From the NCBI GenBank assembly GCA_958496175.1, contig OY292279.1:10354001-10418000 (forward strand): a stretch of DNA of 64,000 nt, given 5' to 3'. Both the position numbers and the translations under genes were made by a program. Shown here one piece after another: positions 11,928 through 22,810 of this stretch. Origin of the DNA: Sisyra terminalis (taxonomy: Eukaryota; Arthropoda; Insecta; Neuroptera; Sisyridae). The notes beneath the pieces were generated by a model, which searched no databases, was not told the DNA's origin, and saw only the letters and a program-made list of their open reading frames with translations. The stretch's first letter is position 1. The number at the start of each line of letters is the position of its first letter.

Positions 11928-12121
11928 CAGTGGTCGGGGAACCGGGGTAAATTACCCCAAATGGGATGAAAATGATTTTTTTTTGAGTAATAGGAAATTG
12001 AATAAGTAATGTTTATTTACAATTTACATTGATTGTTTTCTTTTCAGAATGGGGGTGGGGGGTAATATCGACTTACGCAAAAATATTTGGGGCAATGGTT
12101 AAAAAAGATCCCCGGCCGCTG
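11928..12121. mobile_element. hAT-type MITE (194 bp)
   Basis: Ends CAGTGGTCGGGGAAC and, inverted, CAGCGGCCGGGGATC form a terminal inverted repeat of the CAGTGGTTCCC type typical of hAT elements. They are flanked by an 8-bp duplication with one mismatch (CCCTAATA at 11920-11927, CCCTATTA at 12122-12129). The interior is non-coding and has a G-rich run. Confidence 0.75.
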
Positions 12122-12129
12122 CCCTATTA

Positions 12130-12660
12130 GCTTAGGCCCTACAATAAAGTATTATTGTTACATAAATATAATACTCCTCTGTCAAGTGTTATTTGTTATC
12201 CTGTATCATCAAGAAAAACTACTTGTACCTCTGCATTGGACATGTATCGTCATTCCCTGGTTTCAATTTGAAATGTGGGAATGACAAGATAAGGTATAAC
12301 TTAAAAAATCACAATGGTTACCTCTAAATTTTTAGGTAAGTTTACTATCTCTGATAATCTACTTCACTGTACAATTACTATTAAAATATAGTAAATTCCT
12401 CCATTTTTCTTCAATGTGAAGAAATGACGACTGAAAATGTAATCTTGAAGTATTGATAGTATTGCCAACAATGAAAAATCGTTGAAAGCCTTCATGAATG
12501 ATTACAGGTGGCCTCATATATCAACTATTATATACAGGTAACAGATTACTATTATATACAGGTAACATTATATACAGGTAACTATTATAGAGGTAATAGT
12601 TATACCGGAAAAGAATGTCATTTTTTTAATAGCTTCTTCCAAATAAAAATGGATAACCAG
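12130..12660. repeat. Intergenic stretch with a short minisatellite
   Basis: Mostly AT-rich non-coding sequence. Between about 12520 and 12600 the phrase TATTATATACAGGTAACA is repeated three to four times with small variations, a local minisatellite. Nothing else is recognised. Confidence 0.55.
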
Positions 12661-12679
12661 TTATTAGAGGAAAAACCTA

Positions 12680-13060
12680 TCCACTAGGGGTACCTAAGGG
12701 ATCAGTTTTGGATCCAATCCTTTTCAATCTTTACGTTGAGACCACTGTATAATCTCAATGTATGCGGATAACATCGCCATCGTCAACCTGGATAATGATC
12801 TTCAAAGGATCGTTCAGAAAACCCAGCAGTCTATCAACCACCCTATCTTCCTGGTTTCTATCTAATTTCCTTAACGGCCTGAAAAATTGATCTAGTGCAG
12901 TAGAACTACTATAAGCTTGGGGGAAACTATAAAACAAAGAAGGTTGAAGCGGAAACTCCTTCAAGAGTTAAAGATATAGCAGTTCCTTGACCACAAGGTC
13001 AAGAACAATCAACGATAAAAAAAAAAACAGAAGAATGAAGTTTGACTCCTCCAGCTACTT
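12680..13060 (+). pseudogene. LINE reverse-transcriptase fragment (decayed)
   Basis: Translation gives GVPKGSVLDPILFNLY at about 12688-12736, matching the conserved G(V/I)PQGS(V/I)LGP motif of non-LTR reverse transcriptases. A little further on comes MYADNIAIV, a damaged form of the YADD catalytic box (second Asp changed to Asn). Then DLQRIVQKTQQSI resembles the downstream helical segment. Frames shift between the blocks and stops interrupt. It is a dead scrap of a Jockey/CR1-group LINE. Confidence 0.65.
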
Positions 13061-14529
13061 AAACACCACTAAAGACCAATCGCCTGGTATCACCACCATG
13101 ATGAGGGACAAATTGCTGAACTGGTGTAAATTTTATAATAGTCCACAAAAAAAAAATCCATGATATAATCAGCTTCAATAGGACCAACATTTTGACATCA
13201 AAAAGTGCAAATTTTTAATGCCATATCAGTAAAAATCAATTGATTACTAAGGACAATATCAAAGAAATACATTTTGTACATCACTTAAACTTGCAACCCT
13301 TTTACCCCTAAATAAATGTATCAATGATTAAAAAAATACAAATCCGATGGAATAACTTTAGACGATTATAGTAGGTATGGCAATATCACCTCCCCCCTTA
13401 ATTTTTAATTTTTTCCAGGATTTTTCTTCTGTAGAGAAGTTTTACATTACCCTATTGCAGCATAGAATTTTATCTGTTAACCGTTTTTTGGACACTTTTG
13501 GGTATTTGGCCGATCGATAATTGATTAGGAATATTTGACAGGTCTTCGACTTTCCAGCATACATTTGGCAGCATTTCCCTCCCCCTTAAATTTTTATTGG
13601 TAAATTATTTTGTCATATTTCGTTGGTACCAGTTGGAGAAATGAACATTATCGAATTTGAACTTAAAAAAACGCATTTGGTATTAATGAACTTCTTTTGC
13701 ATTTAGAAAAACATTGAAAATGTTTTTAGTAACAATTCTGCATTGCTATCCTGTGAAACTCGATGAGCATACAATACCGAATTTATATTCTTTCCGGTTT
13801 TTGGTCCTATCACTTCAATATAGATTTGGGAATAAAAAATATTTTGTAATTTTTACTTAGTTGATAAATTGCTCTAATCATAAAATGTCTTTAGTACCAC
13901 TTTGAAATAACTTATATGCAGATAAATGGCAATTGAAATATTATTGGCTTAAAAACGACAGTATTTTCCAATACATCTAATATAAGGGAACTGTTTTTTT
14001 CATGGGACACATTGAAAACACATTTAAAAACGTGTTTTATTTTTCATTTCAAACTCAAAAGATTTTTAGAAGTTTATTGTGACTTTAATCGATTAGTCAA
14101 ATTCGCAAAAATATTTTTTAGTTTAAAAGTTCAAAATGTGCTAATCTTAAGTTTGGGGCATCATGAGGGGATGATTTTCAGGGTAATATATATTTATTTT
14201 ATAGAGATATTCATATGTTTCAAAAATTATAACCAAACCATTACCCCAAGTAGTGCTCTTTTCAATTAATAGATGCATGTTTTTATTTTAACATTCAATA
14301 GATTTCGATGAAATAAAACGAAAATGAATTATAAAATTTTTCGATATCTCGCTTAGTTTACGAAATATAGTATGGATCCTTAAAAATGGGAAAACTAAAA
14401 TTTTTTTTAGACAAATTTCTCAAAATTTTCTTGGAAAAAAATTGAAAAATTAATATTTTTTTCAGAATTTTCATGAAAAAAATAAAATGCTTGCAATCGT
14501 AACTCCACCAATTTTCGGTGCTTAAAAAA
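13061..14529. other. AT-rich intergenic sequence, nothing recognised
   Basis: Non-coding, AT-rich. Two C-tracts within similar context (CACCTCCCCCCTTA near 13388 and CCCTCCCCCTTAAATT near 13578) hint at a diverged direct duplication of about 190 bp, which I could not align further. An 85-codon open frame at 14012-14269 lacks any recognisable feature. Confidence 0.35.
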
Positions 14530-14706
14530 TTATAAGCAATGGGTCCAGGGACGAAGTCCCGGTGAGGGTGAATATCGTTGCCCATATCTAGCAATATTGC
14601 ATTTTGTTCATAGTTCAACTCACGAGTAACTCCGGCTATTATTAAAGAAACATCTAAATTTTTGCTTCTTTTACAAGAGGCTTCGCCCCTGGACCCATGG
14701 TTTATA
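14530..14706. repeat. Inverted repeat with GGGTCCAGGG(G/A)CGAAG ends
   Basis: AATGGGTCCAGGGACGAAG at about 14538 faces its reverse complement CTTCGCCCCTGGACCCAT at about 14682, enclosing ~120 bp. The same end sequence, GGGGTCCAGGGGCGAAGCCC, occurs in the repeats at 40.6-41.3 kb. It is probably a small MITE family. No clear target duplication was found. Confidence 0.55.
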
Positions 14707-15254
14707 ACATTTTTGCTCAAAATATTAATTTTTCAATTTTTAAGTATCGTTATTTCATAAGCTAAAGTTTATTCTTCATTTTCGCTTTGATTCGTCGAGA
14801 TTTATAAGAATCCATCGTTAAATCGTGGCTCCGGAAAAATCGTAGTACCCTCAATCCGGGGATATGTAATTTGGTGATAAAGCTACACATTTATCGTTTC
14901 CATCGAAAATTTAATTTCCAAAAGACATAGTAATAAGAAACTAAGTAAAATCAAACATACATCTATCAATCAATCGCAAAAATTATTAATAAATCAACAA
15001 ATCACTTTACCTTTGATTAATCAATATCTTCAATTGTGACCAACTTCACACCATCCATTTTGATATCAGAATTATCATCCAAAAAACTTTCATGAATTTC
15101 ACCAAATATATCACAAAACTTTAACAACAATTATTTCCACATGTTTATTAACAATTCATACGTCAATAATTAAACAATTCAAAACTCTAATCAAACTTAA
15201 ATGCAAGAAATTAGCGAAAAAATTATTGCAAAAATGACAAATCGCCATGTTTAA
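14707..15254. other. AT-rich intergenic sequence, nothing recognised
   Basis: No open frame, RNA motif or terminal repeat seen. It separates the inverted-repeat element from the small open frame on the minus strand at 15255-15545. Confidence 0.35.
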
Positions 15255-15545
15255 TTAATTTTTGCCTTCAATTATTTCAACTTGGCTGCGTTCGTTCACT
15301 GCAAATTCGGAATTGCATCGTTCGCAATGGAAAACGAAAAACAATATATTTATTCCTGTCTTATATATTTGATTGTTTAATTCACCGTCTTTGTCATTTG
15401 AAAAATTTTTGTAACAAATAAATTTGAAACGGTTATCCTTGTCTTTCAAATTAAGTCTTTTCATATAGTCCTTGTCATTTGAAAAATTATTGTTACAAAT
15501 AAATTTGAAATTGTTATTCTTGTCTTTCACATTGGACTTTTCCAT
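15255..15545 (-). CDS. Small hypothetical protein with 27-residue internal repeat (doubtful gene)
   Basis: A 96-codon frame starting ATG at 15545. Residues 7-33 and 34-60 are near copies: KDKNNNFKFICNNNFSNDKD versus KDKDNRFKFICYKNFSNDKD, period 27. A third segment, residues ~73-82 (FHCERCNSEF), has a CxxC pair. The aromatic-x-x-C spacing and the 27-28 residue period recall C2H2 zinc-finger repeats, but the usual second Cys and the His pair are missing. The repeat reflects an ~81-bp duplication that could equally be non-coding. No promoter or neighbour supports expression. Confidence 0.2.
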   Translation of the reverse strand: MEKSNVKDKNNNFKFICNNNFSNDKDYMKRLNLKDKDNRFKFICYKNFSNDKDGELNNQIYKTGINILFFVFHCERCNSEFAVNERSQVEIIEGKN

Positions 15546-16860
15546 TTTCCGTTTCTGTTACTTTCTTTACCTTATCGGTATTAGGCTGTTTTAATTACAT
15601 ATTTATATTATTGCCAATTATGGGTATTTTATTGTACAATTAATTAAATCATGACAAAATAATTATTCAATCCATTCTTTTGATATTCTTCTTTGGCTCT
15701 TAAGACCAAAAGGCTTAGGGTCCCTATATTTAATACAAGATCGCAGCCATTTTCAGTCTAATCACACTTTACTTGGATTTTTATATTCCATATTTTCAAT
15801 TATCGATAAAGTTAAATATTTACAATAAACTTTCTTTGATCCAGCTGAAATTTTAACTGATGAAAATGTAAGGTGGCATAAGTCTATGTGCAAAATTTCA
15901 GCTTGATTGAATAACTGGAACTATGTTAATTATCACCTCCAAAATTTGTCCCCTAAACGCGATAGTAATATAAAGGATTTAAAAATATAATCAATAGTAT
16001 ATAACGTCGATTTATATGCATCAAAAAGCCAAATATGCTTAGAAAGGAATGTAAATCCTTGAATTTCTTTGAATCCTTTTAAGGATTCAAAAAGACAGGA
16101 AAGTCTTTGCAACTATACGAAGTGGTATAGGTACTATAAGTACCAATACTTTGGGCATCCGGGAAAGCTTTCATGGGCCAAAAGAAAAGGAAAAAGAGAA
16201 AATAACTTTGTTATTAAATGCAGCCATTGTTAGCCATTAAATGCAGATTCTTTTTATACAGTTACGTTAAGGATGATTTAGACTAAATTATTCAGTCCAG
16301 TTTCAACGAAAAAAACCATCCCTTATATCCTTTTTATGCCATTGAAAATTGTCCTTTTTGAAATTTTGAAACGATATTGTGGGTGTCCTTTTGCACACAG
16401 GATAAAAATTTTTTCACATTATAATTCACGTTATCATGGTTACGAAAATGGGCAATCGATTTCAAAAACTTCCTAATTGGTCACTTGCGGTTCTTTTCAA
16501 GTAGAAAAAGATAATTTTTCAATAAAATTTTATGGGAAAGTCAAAAATCGTAGAAAAATTTTTGATTTTCAGTGTACACGGAAGAAGTTTGGCAACAAGT
16601 TAAAAATAATCCTGAAATTTCAAAGAAATTATCTTCGGTTATTCAATTGACAACCCTTGTTTTGTGCTTGAAGGATTAGGGGTGAAATTTTCAAATAATA
16701 GTACAAACATTTTCATATTTTTGAGCATTAAAACTTTGAGATTTGTCTTTGATTTTTACTGTTTAAAAGGATAAGTTTTCATAGGTAAGCTTTTATCTTC
16801 AAAAGTTTATTCAACGATCATCAAATATTGAAAATTCAGTAGCAATCTCAATCAAATTAA
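15546..16860. other. AT-rich intergenic sequence, nothing recognised
   Basis: About 1.3 kb with no open frame above 60 codons, no terminal repeats and no match to repeat families elsewhere in the window. Confidence 0.35.
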
Positions 16861-17560
16861 TTGGAAAAGCATAGTTATAAGTCCCCATAAATTATTTCCC
16901 GCCCCATTTTCGTCATTAAGTTTTCATAAAAATTTCCTCCGTTCGAAAAGCAATACCGTAAATCACACCAAACGCTTGATTGCATCCCCCGTTTCACTTG
17001 CTTTTACCAACGTTGGTATCGTGGCCGAGGCCGGAAAAATGAGTTTTCATGACGGAGAAAATGTTTTGCAAAACCACATATTTATTTATCGCACCGGATA
17101 TTACGTTAATGCTACTCCAACACGAGTTCTACAACAATCAATTTTACGATTGATATAAAAATTTTCCGCGATGGAAAACTCTGTACGTAACGTGGAAATT
17201 TGGAGAGCTGGAAAACGCTTAAAAACCATTCATCGGAAAAGTTAATGATAGGTTTGATTTCTTGGTTTTATTGTTAAATGATTACATGGCCCCATACTTC
17301 CAGGACGGCCGACGGCCGTCGACAGTTTGACCCATTCGATTCATTGCCGCCCATTTCGTGTGTTGAATGTCTACGACAAAATGGGCGTCCATTTGAATAA
17401 CAATCAACGTAATTAATCAAACATACATATATTTCGCACACATGTTGCTTTGCGAAGGCTTCTTGGCCGATGCCATCGAACATTTAAGGGAATATATAAA
17501 GGAATATAATTGCAATGTCATAATTTATTACCCACCAATAATTTCAAACTCATAAATCGC
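16861..17560. other. Unique, less AT-rich island
   Basis: Contains balanced-composition blocks such as GTATCGTGGCCGAGGCCGGA (~17018) and CAGGACGGCCGACGGCCGTC (~17300), the latter a GC-rich palindrome. Open frames of 60-69 codons on each strand lack domains. I read it as non-repetitive intergenic DNA, possibly regulatory. Confidence 0.3.
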
Positions 17561-18314
17561 AAATGTTCGAGAAAATTGACTTAATTGAAGTGATTATCGA
17601 AATTATTAACGAATCGATTCAACAAGTGTGGGAAAGCGCCGTTTTTTTCCGGAGTTTAAATATTTTTTTTATCGCGGGAATAAGTCTCATTTGTCATTTA
17701 CGACCGAATTCGGTTGACTAAATATGTTATCTTTTATTCCGATCTCAATGCCAAAGAAACCATTTTCTTCTTCACTAACTTTTCATGTTTAACCCACTTC
17801 TTATTATTGATGTTGTGAAAAACTCCAAGAAAAACATATGAAAATGAATTGAAGTCCTTATTCTAAAGAAAATAATTCAACCACGCGGGAAACTAAATCT
17901 GCCGTTAGGCAGACAAAAGAAGATAAATTGATTTTCCAATGAACATGCAAGTGAAAATTATTAATAATTTCAGTAAAAAACAATTTTCCATCCAAATTTC
18001 AAAAAGAAAATGAAAAAATTACAGATTTATCATAAGATTTGATTTGAATAATCTTTCATTAAGAATTCCAATTTGTATGCAGCATTTTATTTTATCAAAT
18101 AATTGTTGACATATATAAAGCAAAAGGAAACCAGGCGCCAAGATATCTAAACGTGTTACATTCTTATCAAGCAAAAAATGCCAATTAGAATGTAACTTTT
18201 AACAACTTTGGCAAACTATCAAATTTGCATGTTTCTTTCGACTGATGTTTTTTTAGGCTGAAATAAAATTACTTTCTTTACCCTAAAATCAACGTTTGGG
18301 TAACTTATACTTTT
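17561..18314. other. AT-rich intergenic sequence, nothing recognised
   Basis: Ordinary AT-rich DNA leading into the tandem duplication at 18315. No coding or RNA signal seen. Confidence 0.35.
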
Positions 18315-18906
18315 ATTGGGGTTTCAGCTGTTATGTCATAAAATTTCAACAAAATCGGTTCAGCAGTTTGATTGGTATAGTTCATTGATTTTTTTTTAAA
18401 TAATTTATCAAGAAATTGAGTTCTTCGTCATTTTTATTTGTTAAAAGTTGTCTAAAAGATTAATTTTAACTTGCCTAAAAAAATCTTTAATTTGATACTA
18501 TGTAGGGGAAAGTTGGCATGAAAGAACCACTATCATTTTCTCAAAAGACTATGAAAGAATGATTCACCAGTTGTACAATTGTAACATAGATCTAAAGAAT
18601 TTCATCCCTAATTGGGGTTTCAGCTGTTGTGTTATAAAATTTCAACAAAATCGGTTCAGCAGTTTGGTCGGTATAGTACATTGAAATTTTCTTAAAGAAT
18701 TTATCCAGAAATTGAGTTCTTCGTCATTTTTATTTGTTAAAAGTTGTCTAAAAGATTAATTTTAACTTGCCTAAAAAAATTTTTAATTTGATACTATGTA
18801 GGGGAAAGTTGGCATGAAAGAACCACTATCATTTACTCAAAAGACTATGAAAGAATGATCCACCAGTTGTACAATTGTAACACAGATCTAAAGAATTTCA
18901 TCCCTA
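18315..18906. repeat. Perfectly bounded tandem duplication, 2 x 296 bp
   Basis: The unit starting ATTGGGGTTTCAGCTGTT at 18315 restarts at 18611, and both end AAAGAATTTCATCCCTA. Identity is very high by eye (only scattered substitutions such as GATTGG/GGTCGG), so the duplication is young compared with the other repeats here. The interior is non-coding, with GGGGAAAGTTGGCATGAAAG in each copy. Confidence 0.85.
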
Positions 18907-19209
18907 AAAAGTTACTTTTTTGATATTTAAACATAAAGCTCTAACAGTTGATGATTCAATAAAAGTTTGATGGATACTTAGAGCCTAATTAAGGTCTACG
19001 GTAATGAACAAACTGGCCTTTCTATTATATAACCAATTCTTTCGAGATTATCTTTGATAATAATGGATGGATAAATATATTTTAAGGATTTCTTTTGCAC
19101 TTTAAATGGTTTATTCCAAAAAAAAATACAATTTTTTTTACTCAAAGTACTGCCAATCGTTAGCTACTACTTTAACCAATCTCTTAATCAATACATGGAT
19201 CCCTTTTCA

Positions 19210-20118
19210 AGGAGGCGATCCATGAATCGATTCAACTTTTGGCTACTACTGATCAGCCATCAAGGTTTATAAATTACACAGGTCGCCCCATTAGAAAAAA
19301 AAAATGACGTCATACGAAGAATTTTGAAATTTGAATCAGTCTGAAGATATGTACGAATGTCTTCTGGATACGTCACGTAGCCACCATGAGGCGACCTGTG
19401 TATTTTATAAACCTTGGGATATTCTCTGTCCGTCTTCTAGGGACAACTTTAACATTGGAGATTGTAACCCGTGCGTATCCAGAAGAAATTCGTACATATC
19501 TTCAGACTGACTCAAATTTGCAAAATTCTTCGTATGACGTCATTTTTTTTTTCTAATGGGGCGACCTGTGTAATTTATAAACCTTGATCAGCCATGCCAT
19601 GGTTCATGGACTGAAATAAGTGATAATTAGATGGAACAATTTTTGAAGAGTATGACGTAGGAGGGGGGGGGGCATTCCTTTGAAGTTTCCATTGAAGCCT
19701 CCAAAGTTTCCATTGGAAACAACTTTTGCCACAAATGATGGAATTTTGTCAATAAAAGATATTCATGTCTTATGGTATATTGGAGACGTTTAAACTTCGA
19801 TTCTGGATTCAATTGTATTAATTGGCATTACTGGGGTTCCTCAGTAATAGTTTTTTTAGTATGGAGAACTTTATTGCAGAAAACTTTAATCTGGTCCCAC
19901 CAAATACACAGCAATAACTTCTTCCCATGAATATTAAAATTTCGCCGTTGAAATGGATATATAGACAGGTTCACTTTATGGTTTTCTCCTCTTTGGATTA
20001 TTAAATTGGATCCAATTTTTGTCTCCCATCAGGATTTTGAACAAAATCTCTTCTACTTTTGTCTTCAGGGTACTTGATGATTTCTATTCAACTTATGGCG
20101 ACTTCGTAAGACTTGAAG
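19210..20118 (-). pseudogene. mariner transposase fossil, copy 1 (split by a MITE)
   Basis: On the minus strand, 19812-19627 gives LQYTIRHEYLLLTKFHH..., aligning with the mariner segment that carries the second catalytic Asp, here lost. Farther upstream (19920-20010) the strand matches the region of copy 2 around its PKRSKS motif. Stops and frame changes make it dead. The MITE at 19261-19586 interrupts it. The following copy in the same orientation begins at about 20119 with the same GATCAGCC...ATGG.TCA.GGACT boundary. Confidence 0.65.
19261..19586. mobile_element. Mutator-like MITE with perfect 9-bp target duplication (326 bp)
   Basis: Terminal inverted repeats start CAAGGTTTATAAATTACACA and continue GGTCGCC at both ends. 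They are flanked by identical ATCAGCCAT (19252-19260 and 19587-19595). A 9-bp duplication is the Mutator/MULE signature. A third internal copy of the terminus sits at 19390-19425, and each half holds a TGACGTCAT motif and an inverted CAGTCTGAAGATATGTACGA block. It is inserted in mariner copy 1, and a shorter relative lies at 62660-62803. Confidence 0.9.
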
Positions 20119-20960
20119 TGTTGATCAGCCCAGCTATGGCTCACGGACTAGAACAAGTGAAAATCGGAGGTGGTAATTTTGGGGGAATATAGCAAGGGGG
20201 TAAAGATATCCCCTTGAAGTGTCTTTTTAACAAATTTTGCGACATTTAGCCGAACGTTGTCATGGGGAAAGACGATCTTGTGTCCTATTCTGGTATATTG
20301 GAGGTATTGAGGTTCAATTTTTGGATCAATCCTCTTAATAATCATTGGTAGCATTTTCCAGTAATGATTTAATTGGTTGGAGTAACTTATAATAGATTAC
20401 TCCGATTTGGGTACATCAAATGTACAGTGGTAACTTCTTTCCATGAAAATTCGGTTTCACCGTTGAAATGGTAGCCAAGCTGGGCTTATATCATGATTTA
20501 CTCCTCTTTGGATAGTTGAATTGGGTCCACTTTTCATTGTTCATCATAATTCTGTGCGAAAAATTATTCCACTTTTACCTTTGGAATAGTTATTTGCACC
20601 TGAAGAAACGGCTTCGCCGTTTCTTGGCTTGTATCATGCAGAACCCAGTTTTCCGGTTTTTATACCATATCCATGGCCTTCAATTGGTTTGAAATCATTT
20701 ATTGGTTCACTTCTAAGATTTCCACGACTTCCTCTTAAATTTGATCTAAATCTTGATCCAATAACTCTTCCGATCAGTGCCTTAAAAGTTTACTAGTTTA
20801 CCTTCGTGATCTTCACCTCTGGTACGGAAATTACCATTTTTTAAATGCCAAAACCGAAATTTATAAGTTTCTTTTGATGGAACACGTTCTCCATATGCTT
20901 AATTCAGCGATCGATGGGCATCAGTTGCTCTTTTCTTTAAATTGACCCAGAAAATAACAC
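20119..20960 (-). pseudogene. mariner transposase fossil, copy 2
   Basis: On the minus strand, ATG at 20354 opens a frame containing LQYTRIGHKIVFPHDNVRLN, then VAKFVKKTLQ and YSPKITTSDFHLF. These are the HDN-RPH and YSP-D-APSD-HLF blocks around the second and third catalytic Asp of mariner (D,D34D). Here 31 residues separate the two Asp, so three are deleted. Upstream (20460-20600), blocks like NNEKWTQFNYPKRSKS and TVKPNFHGKKL match the first catalytic segment but with D changed to N and stops between. An N-terminal region is not clear. Confidence 0.75.
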
Positions 20961-21442
20961 TTTCTGGAAGTGGTGTTTTGTCAGTAAAAAAGTTGACATT
21001 TATTAGATACTTTGGGTCCTTATAAAAAGATTTTTTCACGGGACTCAAATCAAAGTTATTTTTATGGCGAACCGAACTACCGCATTAGGGCGGAAATACT
21101 GTAGTTTAATGGTAAAAAAATAGTCCATAATAATTTAATTCCTTAAGACATAATTTTACACTTATTAACTTTATCTTATCCTGAAAATTGGAGTTCTCTA
21201 ATATTAACCAGGCCAAAGCTATGAAGTCCTTAAAATATAATTATTTTTTTTGAAATAGGAAATTATGGCTTATTTATGAAGGGGGAAGGGGCACTGTTGT
21301 GCCCCCAAATAGGAACATCCGATTCTCAAATCATATCATTTATAAATTTCAAATCTTCTCAACTCTTTAAGCTTAAAAAAACCGAATTTCAACGTCAGTG
21401 TCTCAAAATTTAATTAGAATTTAAATTTTCTATACTTGAAGC
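20961..21442. other. AT-rich intergenic sequence
   Basis: Includes a G-rich block GGGGGAAGGGGCACTGTTGT near 21280 resembling the GGGGGCACGGAAGTGC phrase of the tandem repeat at 60.47-60.79 kb. Otherwise nothing recognised. Confidence 0.35.
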
Positions 21443-21691
21443 CAGCCCCCGCTTTAGGGGTGGGCAACCCGGGCGGTCGCCCGGGGCGGAAAATTTCAGG
21501 GGCGGCATTTTGTCATATTTGATATACCTACAATATGAACAAAAATGTGAAAAAATTAGTTTTTAGTTAAAAAAATATTTTTCCAAAAAATTAAAAATTT
21601 TGTGATATTAAAACTCTGTGTTTTTTCAACCCTTAAGGGGCGGCATTTTTTCATCTTGCCCAGGGCGGCAAATTTGCTAGAGCAGGGCCTG
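21443..21691. mobile_element. hAT-type MITE (249 bp) with perfect 8-bp target duplication
   Basis: Flanked by CTTGAAGC at 21435-21442 and 21692-21699. The left end CAGCCCCCGCTTTAGGGGTG and the right end, inverted CAGGCCCTGCTCTAGCAAAT, together with the repeated GGGGCGGCATTTT.TCAT blocks, match a widespread GC-tipped hAT MITE type of insects. No coding interior. Confidence 0.9.
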
Positions 21692-22810
21692 CTTGAAGCT
21701 TAATTTAGTCAAAACAAAGTCCGATTTTGGATCAATAATTTGCCAAATTTGTGAGACGTTTTTTCAAATAACTACGCCAAATTAATCGAAATTAATCGCT
21801 AGAAAAGTATAATTAAATAATCTAAAAGAAAAATTTCAACAGAATGTTGTGTAATCGTTATAAATTATCCTCATCAATCGATTTCAATGGCTGATTGCCT
21901 TTTTTCCACTCACAAATTGCAGGCATATAAAAATAGACTTTTACAGAACTCTATTAGTCAAAGTATGCTAGTATCACATACTATTATAACTTTTAGTATT
22001 GGAATAAATTGATCGATGTTGCGTTGAATTGCATTAGTCACGCACTTGTCATGCCCAACAATAGAAATTTGAATTTTCCTTAGCCAAATTGTCAAATCAA
22101 TACAACAAAACGACCAATAAATGCATCCACGTTAACAATCAAATCAAATGAGACCACAAATCGCAAAAAAATTTCCATATTTTATTTATTTTTATTTGCT
22201 ATGTTTCCTTCAATGAAGATATTAATCTGAAATTTAATGAAAATGTACAGTATGAAATGAGGACAATGAGAAACGAGAGACATGGGGAGGAAATATTAAA
22301 TATTCATTACTCGTATAAAATGTTTTTTTTAAAGCTCCAATGCAGATAATTTACGTACTTTGCGTTCATTTAAGTCACGCAAACAAAAATTTACGATAAT
22401 AATAATAATAACAACAAATACCGTTTTGAGCTTAAATCATATCGGTGCACACATGAGAGCCATATAACCAACCGGTAAATTGTACCTTTTTGTTCTTATT
22501 GTATAATGTGATAACGAAACAATTAATACCTCATGGAAATTGGGCAAGAAAAACATGTAAAAGTTGGGCTAATACCTCTGAGATTTCGTTATGGTTTATG
22601 AAAATGTGTATATTGTTTACATAAAAAACAAGTTTTACTAATTAATTTAAGTGCAGAAATTGCTGAGAGATGTTTGTTTTAATTCGCTGGAGTCCAAGAG
22701 GTGCATCAGTAGTTTGAATATGATTTTACGATTAATGATTTATGATTTATCTTCCAATAAAAACCTGTCTTAATAAATAAGGAAATTCATTAAAATTGGT
22801 GAACTTTTAC
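21692..22810. other. Intergenic sequence, mostly unique
   Basis: AT-rich with short (AAT)n near 22388. No repeat family from elsewhere in the window, no convincing open frame. It ends where the Helitron/Jockey composite begins. Confidence 0.35.
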
